64,000 bases of DNA from Cardiocondyla obscurior (Eukaryota > Arthropoda > Insecta > Hymenoptera > Formicidae), in the NCBI RefSeq assembly GCF_019399895.1, contig NC_091876.1, positions 4,192,381 to 4,256,380 of the forward strand. Direction: 5' to 3'. Under the pieces are notes generated by a model. The model had not been told where the DNA came from. It ran no database searches and saw only the letters and a program-made list of their open reading frames with translations. Below are positions 52,401 to 60,975 of the stretch, piece by piece. A program made the translations under genes and the position numbers. Each line of letters begins with the position of its first letter. Within the stretch, counting starts at the first letter, position 1.

Positions 52401-54371
52401 ATTATCTTTTGGACCAAACTCTGATGTTTTTTCGAGATGTCGTACAATTTTCTTAACCCTTCTTCGTGAATAATAGCAATATGATGGGTCATTTGCACGA
52501 TGTTATCTGTCACTGATACAAGATATGTAAGCGAATTAATTATTCTTTCAGAAAACATGTTTTTGAGCCCATCGAAGACTTCGGCAGCTCTAGAAATTAA
52601 TTAAACAATATTATAGATAGACAGTTAAACATTAATAATTTATCTATATCTTAACGAAGAGATACTTGCAATTGAAAATCATCTATATGACGGTTCAATA
52701 ATTTCTTAGTGAGTTTAATGCCGTCCTGCAGAATTAAAAAAGACAGATCTAATATCTGCGTGATATTTTCATAATTATCCGGATTCGATGAGAAAGTCGA
52801 TATCGCTCCGCGTAGCCGATTCACCACGCTGAAGAAATTATCCGTGGAATTATCTTCTCGGTTTTTGACAACTTCCTTCGTCATCTTCAGGAGTCTGTTT
52901 ATTTTCAAAAGTCCGCTCCGAGCGAGCGGCCAATCTCGTTCGTATGCAAATACAGGATCGAGGACCGCAAGGGCTTTATCAATGCTAGAATTAAAGCGCC
53001 ACGTGCATATTCTCTGAGATATTAATGCGAAAAAAGTATTTCTTTTTGCTAAATTTAAGTGGGAACTTGAAAAATTTCTTTTAGAGAAAATATTGCAAAT
53101 GGACTTACAAATTCAAATCAATTTCCTTGAAAGTTACGTTTTGAGAGACCAAGATCATTTTTGGCAGCCACTCGCGAATCCTCAAGTATTCCGGTATGTA
53201 CTTCTTGGACGTCTTCAAATCGAGAATAGTCTCCGTTGCTCGCTTCAGATCCTGGAAGAAATTGTAATCGCGAAATTTTGCCATCGCGCGGTCGACCATC
53301 TCCAGTAAACCAGTAAAGTCCAGATGTTTCGAAAGATTTTCCAGAATATCCGGGATCGCTAGCGAGTCGATGTTACAAAGGACGTTCGAGATCTCCTTGT
53401 AATCCTCCTCTTTAGGTACAATCAAATACTTGCTCAAGCTTTCGGGTGAGCAAATGACACCGTCAATGTTTGACGAGCCGAAAGTTTGAATTAACTGCAG
53501 CAAATAAAAATTACTCGGTGAATTTGTTAAAAAAAAAATTAATTTTATTTAATTTCATTCTTTTTACTTACATATATTAATTTCACGGATGATTCGAACA
53601 AGCCGTCAATTAATCCTTCTCTTGCTTGCGGCATATGAATTCTTAATAAATTCTTAATTTGCTCGTGATTATTGAATAAATCGCCCAAACGGATTCCTCT
53701 ATCTGTCGACAAATTCAGACATTTAAATTTCAAAGAACCAAATCAAAATTCAATTTACCGTATAATCGTACCAAAAAGCGCTTTGATTTCCGGTTTGGTG
53801 AGTATTTGTGCCATTGACTTCAATAGCTGGATACTCTGCGGCAATGTTTCCACAGCGGAGATAATCGTCTTGTTATTGAGCATTGGTTGCAGTTCCACGA
53901 TTAAAGGACCTAAACTGTTATTTTAAAGATAAAAAAAAAAAAGAGCATAAAATATCTTTCCAGATTTTAACAGATTAATGATACAAATCGTTGTGTAAAA
54001 CTAACGTGGCATTTTTGTACGAAGGCGCTTCTTCGTACTGAGACAGCGGATCGCAGGGATTTCCGACGCTGCATATGTAACTCTGTACGAAAGGTAGAAG
54101 CCCGTCTTGTGGCATCGACCTCGCGGGAAACTGACACGTCGGATAATTTTCGACATCGTCATTGTCACGTACGGTGTAGAGAATCATGAAAATCACTATC
54201 GGCCAAATGAAAATTAGAGCCAAAATTCCCTGAAATTATTTTAAGCAAATTAGACTTATTTGATAAGATAGAGGGTAACGTTTCTAAAAACGGGCTGGGT
54301 TAACTTACTGGCTGTCGCTTCCGAATGATATAGTTCTTCCAAAGAAGAAGCCCGAGCTGATCGATCTTCAT
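28302..54371 (-). CDS. Giant ABCA-subfamily ABC transporter (ABCA12/ABCA13-like), 49 coding exons, about 4,090 aa
   Basis: Full-length ABCA exporter, expected to move lipids across a membrane using ATP at two NBDs. It starts MKIDQLGLLLWKNYIIRKRQ at 54,371, the typical ABCA N-terminus, and ends at TAA 28,302-28,304. Splice phases agree across all 49 exons and the coding length is 12,273 nt. Exons 1-24: 54309-54371, 53985-54229, 53759-53914, 53572-53698, 53109-53494, 52670-52984, 52334-52589, 52023-52220, 51740-51954, 51456-51666, 50966-51330, 50555-50843, 50270-50464, 49199-49416, 48934-49118, 48330-48844, 47792-48181, 47047-47688, 46773-46970, 46549-46631, 46322-46484, 46065-46246, 45337-45960, 45039-45169. 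Exons 25-49 are listed under the domain entries. At about 4,090 aa it is far longer than ordinary ABCA proteins (roughly 1,600-2,600 aa); human ABCA13 is longer still. The excess is all in the first ectodomain. Family assignment is certain; the ABCA12/13-like label and substrate are inference. A few boundaries (ends of exons 7, 10, 16, 18, 19; start of exon 11) rest on weaker sites. Confidence 0.93.
28431..32897 (-). other. Intron 48 of the ABCA gene, 4.47 kb
   Basis: By far the longest intron of the gene. It holds a T/C-rich tract (31,111-31,186), GC-rich blocks (28.8-29.0 kb, 31.5-32.5 kb) and AT-rich stretches. Open frames of 110-170 codons on both strands in the GC-rich blocks are rich in arginine and show no domain. 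I see no nested gene. Confidence 0.8.
31111..31187. repeat. T-rich low-complexity tract
   Basis: About 75 nt of T runs broken by single C, A or G, inside ABCA intron 48. Confidence 0.95.
32898..34773 (-). other. ABCA exons 46-48: rest of NBD2 and start of C-terminal domain
   Basis: Exons 34625-34773, 34355-34537 and 32898-33141, about residues 3,857-4,048. Signature VSGLSGGNKRKL (3,875-3,886), Walker B AVILMDEPTSGMDP (catalytic E3903) and H-loop VILTSHSVAECE (H3935) are complete, so NBD2 should hydrolyse ATP. TPQHLKHKFGEGYV follows, as in other ABCA proteins (K-F/Y-G-GY). The C-terminal module then runs to SFGMLKLLAEELKATDYTLT and SLDQ at the exon end. The aspartate-rich D-loop is split by an 87-nt intron (34538-34624). 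Exon 48 lies 1.2 kb from exon 47. Confidence 0.96.
33142..34354 (-). other. Intron 47 of the ABCA gene, 1.2 kb
   Basis: No coding sequence seen. A stretch at about 34,003-34,070 read on the minus strand vaguely resembles a tRNA-derived SINE head (GGTCGCGGGTTTAAAC like a B box), but no cloverleaf can be drawn. Confidence 0.75.
34950..34974. repeat. A25 homopolymer
   Basis: In ABCA intron 45. Two more runs of the same length occur at 40,181-40,205 (intron 34) and 45,174-45,198 (intron 23, forming the T-tract of the exon 24 acceptor). Confidence 0.95.
35049..36408 (-). other. ABCA exons 43-45 (first part): transmembrane domain 2 (TM8-TM12) and start of NBD2
   Basis: Exons 36228-36408, 35948-36060 and 35049-35874, about residues 3,483-3,856. 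Helices: HVADVGVALVLLIAFSLVGA, WTTVLIWDFIVFVCAIFLAV, AGVCLLLILFAWAVLPFSHV, MVLFCINTFIGVICLATILV and VYLFVIGAILFALNLIIECG. ERLSEEKRILYLAGVHPITYW before TM9 and IFPQYAFGDGLVEI before TM12 are classic ABCA sequences. Exon 45 is the longest (826 nt) and runs on through the A-loop (KEYRSVYG) into Walker A GVNGAGKST (3,782-3,790) and Q-loop GYCPQSD (Q3828). Confidence 0.95.
36911..38472 (-). other. ABCA exons 38-42: linker after NBD1, TM7 and compact extracellular domain 2
   Basis: Exons 38297-38472, 37735-37999, 37424-37520, 37185-37327 and 36911-37111, about residues 3,189-3,482. The linker continues the regulatory region after NBD1 and ends in LERVFLDLCAR, a form of the VFL motif that closes ABCA NBD modules. 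MKAIIKKRLWHFARDWRAP precedes TM7 (LAALVLPTMFVAVAMGFSLI). The second ectodomain is only about 180 residues, with a CECIDGQQTC pair, the conserved EKRYGGWSL and IVWYNNKGHHSMPAYLN blocks, and an NRTT sequon. YGG-S and WYN-K-HH-P-LN are signature stretches of ABCA second ectodomains. Exon 38 also has an ordinary upstream intron of 379 nt. Confidence 0.93.
38852..40078 (-). other. ABCA exons 35-37: first nucleotide-binding domain (NBD1)
   Basis: Exons 39889-40078, 39566-39766 and 38852-39388, about residues 2,880-3,188. In order: A-loop tyrosine in RKVYPTE, Walker A GRNGAGKTT (residues 2,933-2,941), Q-loop VCPQDNV (Q2974), signature LSGGT (3,028-3,032), Walker B LVILDEP with the catalytic glutamate (E3053), D-loop GAGVDP and H-loop LLSTHHLDEAD (H3084). 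All residues needed for ATP hydrolysis are present. Two oddities: DEP is followed by G instead of the usual T/S, and the stretch between LNGEE and VCPQ is about 8-10 residues shorter than usual in ABCA proteins. The Walker A codons are split from the following helix by an 122-nt intron. Confidence 0.96.
40079..42033 (-). other. Introns 33 and 34 of the ABCA gene, on either side of exon 34
   Basis: Two introns of 899 and 915 nt flank the 141-nt exon 34. They hold a 25-nt poly-A run (40,181-40,205), a T-run near 41,660-41,676 and AT-rich DNA. No other coding exon was found in either. Confidence 0.75.
40994..41134 (-). other. ABCA exon 34: 47-residue segment between TM6 and NBD1, possible cassette exon
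   Basis: An open 141-nt exon with acceptor TTTTCCAG and donor CAAG/GTATCG. It codes about residues 2,833-2,879, including RSRSLWWANTRSLYGRPSYL. It sits where ABCA proteins have the stretch joining TM6 to NBD1, but does not show the usual P-W-Y-F then S-Y-W pattern. It is flanked by two long introns (899 and 915 nt), while most neighbouring introns are far shorter. Its length is a multiple of three and skipping keeps the frame (G+AC makes GAC either way). Coding status rests on phase fit, an open frame and good splice sites; it is the least certain exon of the C-terminal half. Confidence 0.7.
42034..43033 (-). other. ABCA exons 30-33: transmembrane domain 1 (TM2-TM6)
   Basis: Exons 42913-43033, 42617-42807, 42382-42520 and 42034-42241 code about residues 2,613-2,832. 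Hydrophobic helices are plain: LQVSFFFAVMMCVGAAVRHI (TM2), LSIVMIIIAIILLAGKIL (TM3), PLVVLLLLFDYNFSIVTF (TM4), ITTVVLFLLTYMPYVIVIAM (TM5) and LGLLLSMIAFDGCLYAAIGY (TM6). The loop VWEKES...MVMSVMGLKPW before TM3 matches the cytosolic coupling helix seen in ABCA families (E-K/R-E, then MGL). GVGFSWGDIWE before TM6 is also ABCA-like. All phases join without a gap. Confidence 0.92.
43108..45169 (-). other. ABCA exons 24-29: membrane-proximal part of extracellular domain 1
   Basis: About residues 2,074-2,612. Exons: 45039-45169, 44632-44954, 44351-44546, 44113-44256, 43707-44027, 43108-43609. Exon 25 repeats the exon 5 pattern closely: TICSPEKL, LC 25 residues on, then LNFDYVF. From exon 27 the sequence turns into the part shared by ordinary ABCA proteins: LLCGKPL, then GQILYAPNT (like the ILY-P-T stretch of ABCA1), AGVIF, PDDITYKIRM, and a PYPCW segment just before TM2. 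Intron 24 carries a run of 25 As on the plus strand directly at the acceptor of exon 24. The switch from unique modules to conserved ABCA sequence is seen directly. Confidence 0.87.
45337..49416 (-). other. ABCA exons 14-23: middle of the giant extracellular domain 1
   Basis: About residues 1,008-2,073. Same character as the preceding part: amphipathic helices, sequons and paired cysteines. Exon 16 has ITC with FTC 26 residues on, exon 17 has IMC with VC 21 on, exon 18 has HPC with FC 24 on, and exon 21 has TWC with LLC 22 on. FNW/TW motifs appear at PFNWTLGY (exon 14), VTWMDLL (exon 18) and EFNWNKTG (exon 21). Donors at the ends of exons 16 (GTTGTT), 18 (GTAATG) and 19 (GTGGAT) are weak and were chosen because they keep phase; the rest are ordinary. 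Exon 20 is only 83 nt. No known domain was recognised. Confidence 0.83.
49611..49704 (+). repeat. Splice-flanked mini-exon-like element, copy 3
   Basis: AGCATTTCTATAATT, an AT/T-rich tract and TTGTTACAG precede a 49-nt core (49,655-49,703) that starts ATCAATGCAGCTGCATTCACC, like the ATCATCGTAGCTGTATCGCC of copy 1. It is followed by GTAATA rather than GTAAGTCGCAT. It lies antisense in ABCA intron 13, 386 nt before copy 4. Confidence 0.45.
50049..50195 (+). repeat. Splice-flanked mini-exon-like element, copy 4
   Basis: AACATATCTACAAT, a T-rich tract and ATGTTACAG precede a 38-nt core (50,089-50,126) and GTAAGTCGCATGAC. The 22-base identity with copy 2 is at 50,100-50,121. The downstream similarity includes a T-run, CGTAGTTAAT and CTCAAAAAATAGCGC. 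It lies antisense in ABCA intron 13. Confidence 0.6.
50270..53914 (-). other. ABCA exons 3-13: N-terminal third of the giant extracellular domain 1
   Basis: About residues 103-1,007. No catalytic domain is recognisable; the region is helix-rich, with many N-x-S/T sequons (for example NNK-T, ENS-T, QNVT, NIT, NLT, NVT), as expected for a luminal or extracellular domain. Paired cysteines recur: exon 5 ICSPESL with LC 24 residues on, exon 8 VFC with IC 26 on, exon 11 TYC with TC 24 on, exon 13 WPC with AC 27 on. Aromatic motifs such as LDWNIF and VFNWTAF recur too. Exon 6 ends at a GC rather than GT donor. Introns are mostly 60-150 nt. The relationship to the ABCA12/13 ectodomain is inferred from position, size and style, not alignment. 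Confidence 0.85.
52590..52669 (-). other. GC-AG intron 6 of the ABCA gene
   Basis: The reading frame across exons 6 and 7 only closes if exon 6 ends ...CAATT at 52,670 and the intron starts GCAAGT. The nearby GTATCT donor would put exon 7 out of frame into a stop. GCAAGT is the usual context of rare GC-AG introns. The joined residues read DDFQLAAEVFDG. Confidence 0.75.
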
Positions 54372-54383
54372 CTTTAATTGAGG
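53985..54383 (-). other. ABCA exons 1-2: cytosolic start, TM1 and conserved first cysteine block
   Basis: Exon 1 codes residues 1-21 and begins 12 nt after a good acceptor (TTTCAG ending at 54,384), so at least one non-coding exon lies upstream. Exon 2 opens with a hydrophobic helix (GILALIFIWPIVIFMILYTV, residues 22-41), which is TM1. It is followed by TCQFPARSMP, LLPFVQSYIC and CSVGNPC. The cysteine spacing and the FP-to-LLP-to-C order match the block that follows TM1 in ABCA1, A2, A7, A12 and A13. That is the best evidence for the clade. The exon 1 donor is GTAAGT. The exon 2 donor is GTATCA, in phase 2. Confidence 0.9.
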
Positions 54384-55110
54384 CTGAAACCGCGATTGTT
54401 AACATTATAAATTATTTTCGTGAATGTTCTTGGATACATTTGGTCAGCTAAATAAGCTGATTTAAAATTAAATGGAAGGCGAATAAATTTAATACAAAGT
54501 AGGCCAAATTAATTTTTCAAATGTCATAAAAAGTTGAACAATTAATAAATATTTTTTTCTCAACCGTTTCTCTGCAGTTCTAAAGATATATAATTAATCT
54601 CGCAAGCGAGAAATTTCACGATTTCTTATATTTAGAATCTATGATTTGCTTTGTAATTACAGTATTTTGTACATCGCGAGGTATCGATTATATAATACTC
54701 GTAGTAATAATACACTGGAGAAAAATTAGATACATAAATTATTAACAATTACGTTCAGTTGCACAATTGAAACTGTTTTTTCGCGTAATTCAATTATCAC
54801 GTCAAAAAAAAAAAAGGTCTCTTCGAATCGCAACGATACATAACGATACTCGACAGCCGCTTACAAACCGACGGGAGAAAGAGAGACGGAGTGAAAGATC
54901 TCGTCGTAAAACTGAACCGAAAACCTCGCGCGGTACAATAGAAAGTTTCGCGAGTTCGCGTGCGGCCGTGCCGTATACTTTTGCCTCTAAGAGTGCTCGA
55001 AATGTGTGGAATCCACTTGAACCGAGTGCACTCGGAAAAATGCTGTCGGTGAATGGTGACCTATCAGAAAATTTTATCGCCGCATGAAGAAACAGCTGAA
55101 AATTTCTCAC

Positions 55111-55260
55111 CGCCGCGCCGCGGAGTTGCGTTCACGTCTTACGTATCCATTACTAAGCGGCGCAATCATGCGAGTAGCACCGGCGAATCCACTTTCATTG
55201 GGAATTCATGCTCGGGGGGATAAAACAGCACTCCGAAATTGCCCGGCGGCGTAAAATGCG
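55111..55260 (-). promoter_or_regulatory. Candidate 5' UTR exon/promoter region of the ABCA gene
   Basis: Exon 1 needs an upstream non-coding exon, because ATG lies just 12 nt after an acceptor. The first GC-rich block upstream carries a donor-like GGCG/GTGAGA with exon end at 55,111. No TATA box or clear initiator is visible, and the 5' end is arbitrary. A second, stronger donor-like site (GTGAGT) lies at 60,265. Only transcript data can choose between them. Confidence 0.2.
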
Positions 55261-58200
55261 CGATCGCGGGCCGATAGCGGCCGATTAAAATTAAACATTC
55301 GCGCGACATCAATATTTTATCCCAAACGTTTCACATCGTAACTACGAAATCCGTATCGTTTACGCGTACCTCGTAATCTCTTCTTATCGCGGCGCATTAT
55401 CGCGCGTCACGTAAACATTTATCCCACGAAGAATTTTTTGCCAGGCGAAAATTTTATTCTCCCTACGTCTTTCGCTATATTTATCTTTATGCTCAGCCGT
55501 CCAGGAATGTCCCTGCGACTCTGTTGCCTGATTCTATTCTGAGAAGAATTCGATATTTCAATAAGACCTGTCTATTGTCCTTTCGTGGCTGGAGATTCGT
55601 TCCGTTCCGCTCGTCCTGTCTACCAGACGACCTGAGCTCGACTAGTTCTATTTACCGAACTTCGAATGCACGGTAGAATTTCCAAGTCCCTTAAAAATAT
55701 CTTATTGTTAGGAAAGGTTTTTCGATTTAATTATCCGACTCTGACTTTATATTTATTTTATTTTTAACTAAAGCGCATGAGAAAAAAAAGAAAAAAAAAG
55801 ATGAAAAAACTGCAAAGAAAATGTATCGCAATGTTCATTAGCGTCGTTGCGTCAGTAAGTCCAAATCCTGTTGCGTTAATTCGTTGCAAAAGCGACAGTG
55901 GGATAACAAAAGTTCAGGCTTATCCACCGATATCGAAAATAGATTGCATTGCTTGATTCAGCGTGAATGTATATACATATAGTATACAGGAGCAGCGTGA
56001 CTAATTTGCGTGTTGCGTCTGTCGATGCAGCTGCAGCCGGAAGTATGTACCGCTCTGTCGCGTGCTGCACTGACGACAGGATGCATTACAGAGATATGGA
56101 GCAGTGAACCGAGCGGCCGCTCTCGTGCGAGAATAAAATGCGTATCAGAAAAAAAAAAAATAAAATATGTCCTGTCTGCATCAATCTTCTCTTTTCCGCG
56201 GAGAAATTGCAAATGCGAGGGAAAAGGCCGGAAGAAATACGAAAGCTATTTATTTCCGGTTATTAAACGCGACAAATTTCAGCCGTATACAAACGAATTC
56301 GTTACAGCGTATCATTTAGAATGCTTCGTACGAGCCTACATCGAAATGATTCTTTGGCAAGATGACGTTAATATTATTTCTCTTTGCAAAGACTTTTTCC
56401 CGCGTAGTTGCGAACAATCGCCGTCAAGAGCAGTCGCAATTTAGTTTAGACTAGATATTCGAACAAAGTCGCGAGCTACGACGGACGAAGGAAATTAAAT
56501 CCAATCCCGCGTTTCATTAAGAGAATGTTTGTCGATTTCTTCGTATTCTTAATCGCGTGACCTCCAAATTAATCAGCATTCCCAGTCGTACACATGACGA
56601 CCGGTCATTCGTATACGATTACATGAGCCCGTCATAAGATAACGAAGATCCGTAGTAATTATTGATTTGCTAATCTCGTACGGTAATATATTATTAACGT
56701 AATCGTAGACGATGCGGCTGCACTTACAAAGGACTACGTGGTCGTAATACGATTGGCGGTGCGCAAAAATACAACCGTACGGCGTCTTAAATATTCTGCA
56801 ATGCAGCCTGCATCCCGTGCAAACGCACAGCGAATTGTAATACAACTGGCAAGGAAATAATTTCCTGAAAAGGCAGAAATGAAAATAAAAAAATTCTTTT
56901 TAAGAGGAAGCGTGCCGCTGTAAATTAGTATAATAGTAATGGAGCAAATTATGAAATAATCAACAAACTATTAATTTGCATATTTTTGTCGACCGTAACC
57001 ACCGAATGGGGTCTTCTGAAAGTTATTCCGTGACCATGAATTAGAAAACCGGTTATTGCGAGTCTCTGATTCTGCGGAAAGTTGTAACAAAAAAAAAAGA
57101 GAGGCATTCCAGAGCTACGTTTATTAACACTCCGAGAACAACGCGCAACTTTCACTAGTTCCGTGCGGTGTACAGTTATGCGATTACGGTCACCGTTACA
57201 GCACCCGAATAAACCCGAATCGTGTCGTAACAACCGTCGCATTCGACACGTATAGACTTAACGATACCCCTTTTTTTTTTATTCGGGCAAAATCACATCT
57301 CGACGCCGCGAAGTCCCGACTTACTTTGCCGACAGCGATTAAAGTTCATCATTTCCGTAATAACGTTACAAATGTAAAGGCATAATGATACAAAAAAAGA
57401 AAAAAAAATGCAGCAAATTATGCAGAGCGAAATAATTAATCGCGATTATTTTAAATTAATATTTTCCGTCGATTGTTTCCTTTATGATTAACAAGTCATC
57501 GTAAAAGCTGTCGAATAAAAATAAAGTGATCGATAATAGAAATAAAACTGTCGTCGTTAAAATAAAAAAAAAATATATAACGACAATGTTTACGCAATAA
57601 AAGAAGTCATTATTAAACATTAATAAATTGAGAAGTAAGTTTTTCTGTAGCATGAAACAGGTGCCAATGCGGCGCGGTCGCGATAATCACTTCCATGAAA
57701 CGCGTGTCACTTCTTCTCGCGTATTCAGGTGAAAATCAACGATCCGATTATTAATATGTACAGCGTGGCCTGCAGTCCGAATATGCGAGTGTCGTTGGCA
57801 CATAATTATTATACTCGGCAGTGACCATTGTTGCGACAACGCAATAACGTGACTACAAGACGGTAACGTAATTTTATTTCATAAATATCCCTCGTACAAT
57901 GCCGATATACAGACATTTTATACAAAATGCGATAGAATAATGCATCGAAGTGATAAATATACGATGAGGAAACCGCGCTTCGTTAGAATGAAATAAAAAA
58001 ACAAAACATCTTTAAGATAAGAAATAGCGTGTGAAAAATGATACTCAACATTTCTCTTAAACACTAATCTGTCGAACTCGAAAAATATTTAATTTTAAGC
58101 ATACTTAGCCTTCCTAAATCATCTTATCTTGTGTAAGCATTTCTTAAAAAGTTTCTCCTTACTTTTAAGTTTTCTCGTATGATTTCGAAGTCAAACGTAG

Positions 58201-60250
58201 TTCAAAGTTCAAGGCCATTGACGTCAAGTATTGAGGGACAATCGTGACTAAGCGAACTAATCCTCGTTTGCTGTCGAGCAATTAATTTCTACGAGACAAT
58301 TTTTTTTTTTTTTCTCGAAAAGAAAATACTCTCAAAAATAATTTTAACCCACTTTTTTTTAAATGCAAGGTTAATAGAAGCGCACGTGTTAAAATTAATG
58401 AAAAACATGAATTTTTAATTAGCAAGTTATGATTGTACATAAACGAGATTTATGAATATATTACAATCAAGGTGCAACTTGACGTGAACAACATCGATAC
58501 GATTTTTTTCTTTTTTTTTTTTTTTTAATTTCGTAAACGTTCCATTGAGACGTGTGAAATGTAAACCGAAACATAATTAACATCACTACGAAACAAAAAT
58601 AAAGAAGATCTTTATTCAGATTTACTTACATCGGTCACTGGTACTAAAATACATTTTTATCGAGGATAAAAGATTAAGTATCAAAGTGATGTCATTGTTT
58701 TCAGACATATTCAAAAGTAGCATGCATAATATATTCTCTTTTCATTTATTAGTCTTGAACATTGACTCGAGTATTAATTAAACAATAAAATATTGTCAAG
58801 CCAGACAGGTGAGATTGTAAATGGAAGTAAACAAAAAGAAATGATTTAGAGTGCTGAACCGCAGCTCTTTTGCGTAAACGTGACCACATTATCTCACGAG
58901 GGGCAGAAATAAGTTCAGGGTCGCTGGTAAAGTTACATAAAATATGAAATGCTCAAAGCGCTTGATATAATAAAACAGCGCGTTTCTTTTTTAAATAATA
59001 TTTTACAAGAGGAGGGCAGAGTACATTTGCAAAAAGCAAAGAGCGCGCGTAGATTTCTCGCGTACGTCCGGTTTCAACGGCGCGAGGTCCGTCTCGCGAA
59101 CGCGATGACAATTAATCCGAGGGAGAGAACGGACCGTGAGATAAAGATAAATCATTCGTCGGTGCGCCGATTCCTCCGGCAATACCATCTGCGTTTGACA
59201 GATGCGAGTTCGTTTCGCGTGACATACTCGGATATTGTGACATGTGAACGACAAAAAGGTTCTTCGCGACGGAGAAGTTCAGGGTCGCGTGCGATTGCAC
59301 AAAGTGACCATGAAAACACGAGGAAGAGATACATCTTTGCTTTTCTCGGAAATGTCAAACGAGCGTTCTGCCAGCAGCGACGGTACAACTAGTCGAGCAG
59401 GTTTCCCGATCGTCTTCAGGTTTACGGGAGTGTGATGCCGAAGAGGAATCCCTTCGCTATAATTTCCGCGAGCGAACGAAGCTAGCTCTCGATTTCATTC
59501 TTATTTTTTTTTTTTTTGCAAGTAACATAATGTCGATGCGAACAATAACGCGGATTTTTGGAGGTGAAAGACCGCGTGACCACTGCCCCAACGTGCATTC
59601 TTCGAAGCGACGGAAAGTTTGGATTTTTTTTTTGCGACGAATTACGCAAGATTAAATAAGAGGTTTCTTTTTTTTGTGCAAGTACTAATTGCTCGGATGA
59701 TTCATTTCTAAGTAAATATCTAATAATTATTTTTTACATATGCTTTATAAATCTTAAGGTTATAATATTATTTGTTGTACCTCTATTTATTAGCGTGAAA
59801 CGTGATGAGATATTCTTGAAAGATAGCAATTATCTCTATCTTAATTTTCCTGCGACTGACAATGCTAAATAATAGTTGGAGATGGCAAAAATTCTGTGAC
59901 ACGGCTCGCTTTATCCACGACCGCGATCAGGTCTTTAGCTTTACGATCAACGTCATTGTCGATCAGCGATTCATTCGTGATTATATTTATATCGACGATC
60001 ACGGTGCGTAACAGTAAAAAAAAAGAAAGAGAAAAAACTGCTGCGTAATCACGGAATAAAAATTAAATATAACCGACTGCGCGAGCCAATAATTTGCGTG
60101 TTACGTGATCTTTTAGAAACAGGAATTTCGTGATATGATAAAGTTGCTTCTGAAAAAAAAATAACTTCAAGTATCACGCACGGTACGACTTTCCGCACTT
60201 TTTTTTTTTTGCTTCTTCGCAACACAAATAAGAGCGGTGCGGAAAAATTT
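55261..60250. other. Upstream flank of the ABCA gene, no gene seen
   Basis: AT-rich with poly-A/T runs (for example 58,507-58,526). Frames at 56,010-56,444 (+) and 56,573-56,845 (-) are open but show no domain. May hold ABCA regulatory DNA. Confidence 0.55.
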
Positions 60251-60975
60251 CCGCCGCATACTCACTGCCTTGGAAGGACTTGACCACCTTGCCTCGACGT
60301 TTCGCTACAGTTTACAAGTGGCCGAGCAAGCGACGGCGTACGGTTTATCCTTATCGAACCCGCGCGATCGAGCGGATCGCATAAATTGCGAGCGATAGCG
60401 CGATCGGCACAGATCAACGATACCCGCGGAGTTCGGCAACCCTTTCGGAGCACATTGCAAACGCGTGAGCGCGCGCGAGATTCGGGCACCCCGAATGCTG
60501 GAGAACTGGAGAACAAGTCGTTTCCCGGCGGAATGCACCGAGGATGCACCGGCGAATTGTCCGTTGCGGTCGGCGTGTTAAACTCACGCGGACTTTGCGA
60601 ACGAAAGCGAAGCTTGTCCCGGCTTGTTTTCTTGTTTCGCGTTTTTCCCAGCTACTCTCCTCTCGGCAGCGGCGGCGGCGGCGGCGGCGGCGGCCGGCGG
60701 AGATGATGACCGACGTTCATGCACACTTGAACGACGGTCGGGGGACGACTGTTACCACTACCGTGATCCACGACCACGTGGACCTTCGGTCGTGCCACAC
60801 ACCATTCCGTCTTCCGCGTGTGCGTGATCGCACACAAAACAAGCACGAGCAAAACTCGCGAGCGAGCGAGCGTGCGAAACGCCTGATCGTGAATCGTTTG
60901 ATCGATCGACGGAATCCGCGCGAAACGATCGTAGGACGCTGTAAGTGTAAGATGAAAGAGGATCATTTACTTTAA
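60251..60975. promoter_or_regulatory. GC/CpG-rich block, possible promoter or first exon
   Basis: Sharp rise in GC and CpG, with a (GGC)n run. On the minus strand it ends in AGGCA/GTGAGT (exon end 60,266), a strong donor. This would suit a distal first exon of the minus-strand ABCA gene or of another gene. Frames on both strands are explained by composition. Confidence 0.25.
60669..60694. repeat. (GGC)n microsatellite
   Basis: About eight GGC units inside the GC-rich block at 60.3-61.0 kb. Confidence 0.95.

Noticed and set aside
56010..56444. 144-codon plus-strand frame upstream of ABCA
   Set aside because: Low-complexity lysine run in the middle, no domain, no supporting start or splice context.
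60386..60975. Overlapping open frames on both strands around the (GGC)n run
   Set aside because: Explained by GC richness and the simple repeat; poly-alanine/glycine content and no family resemblance.
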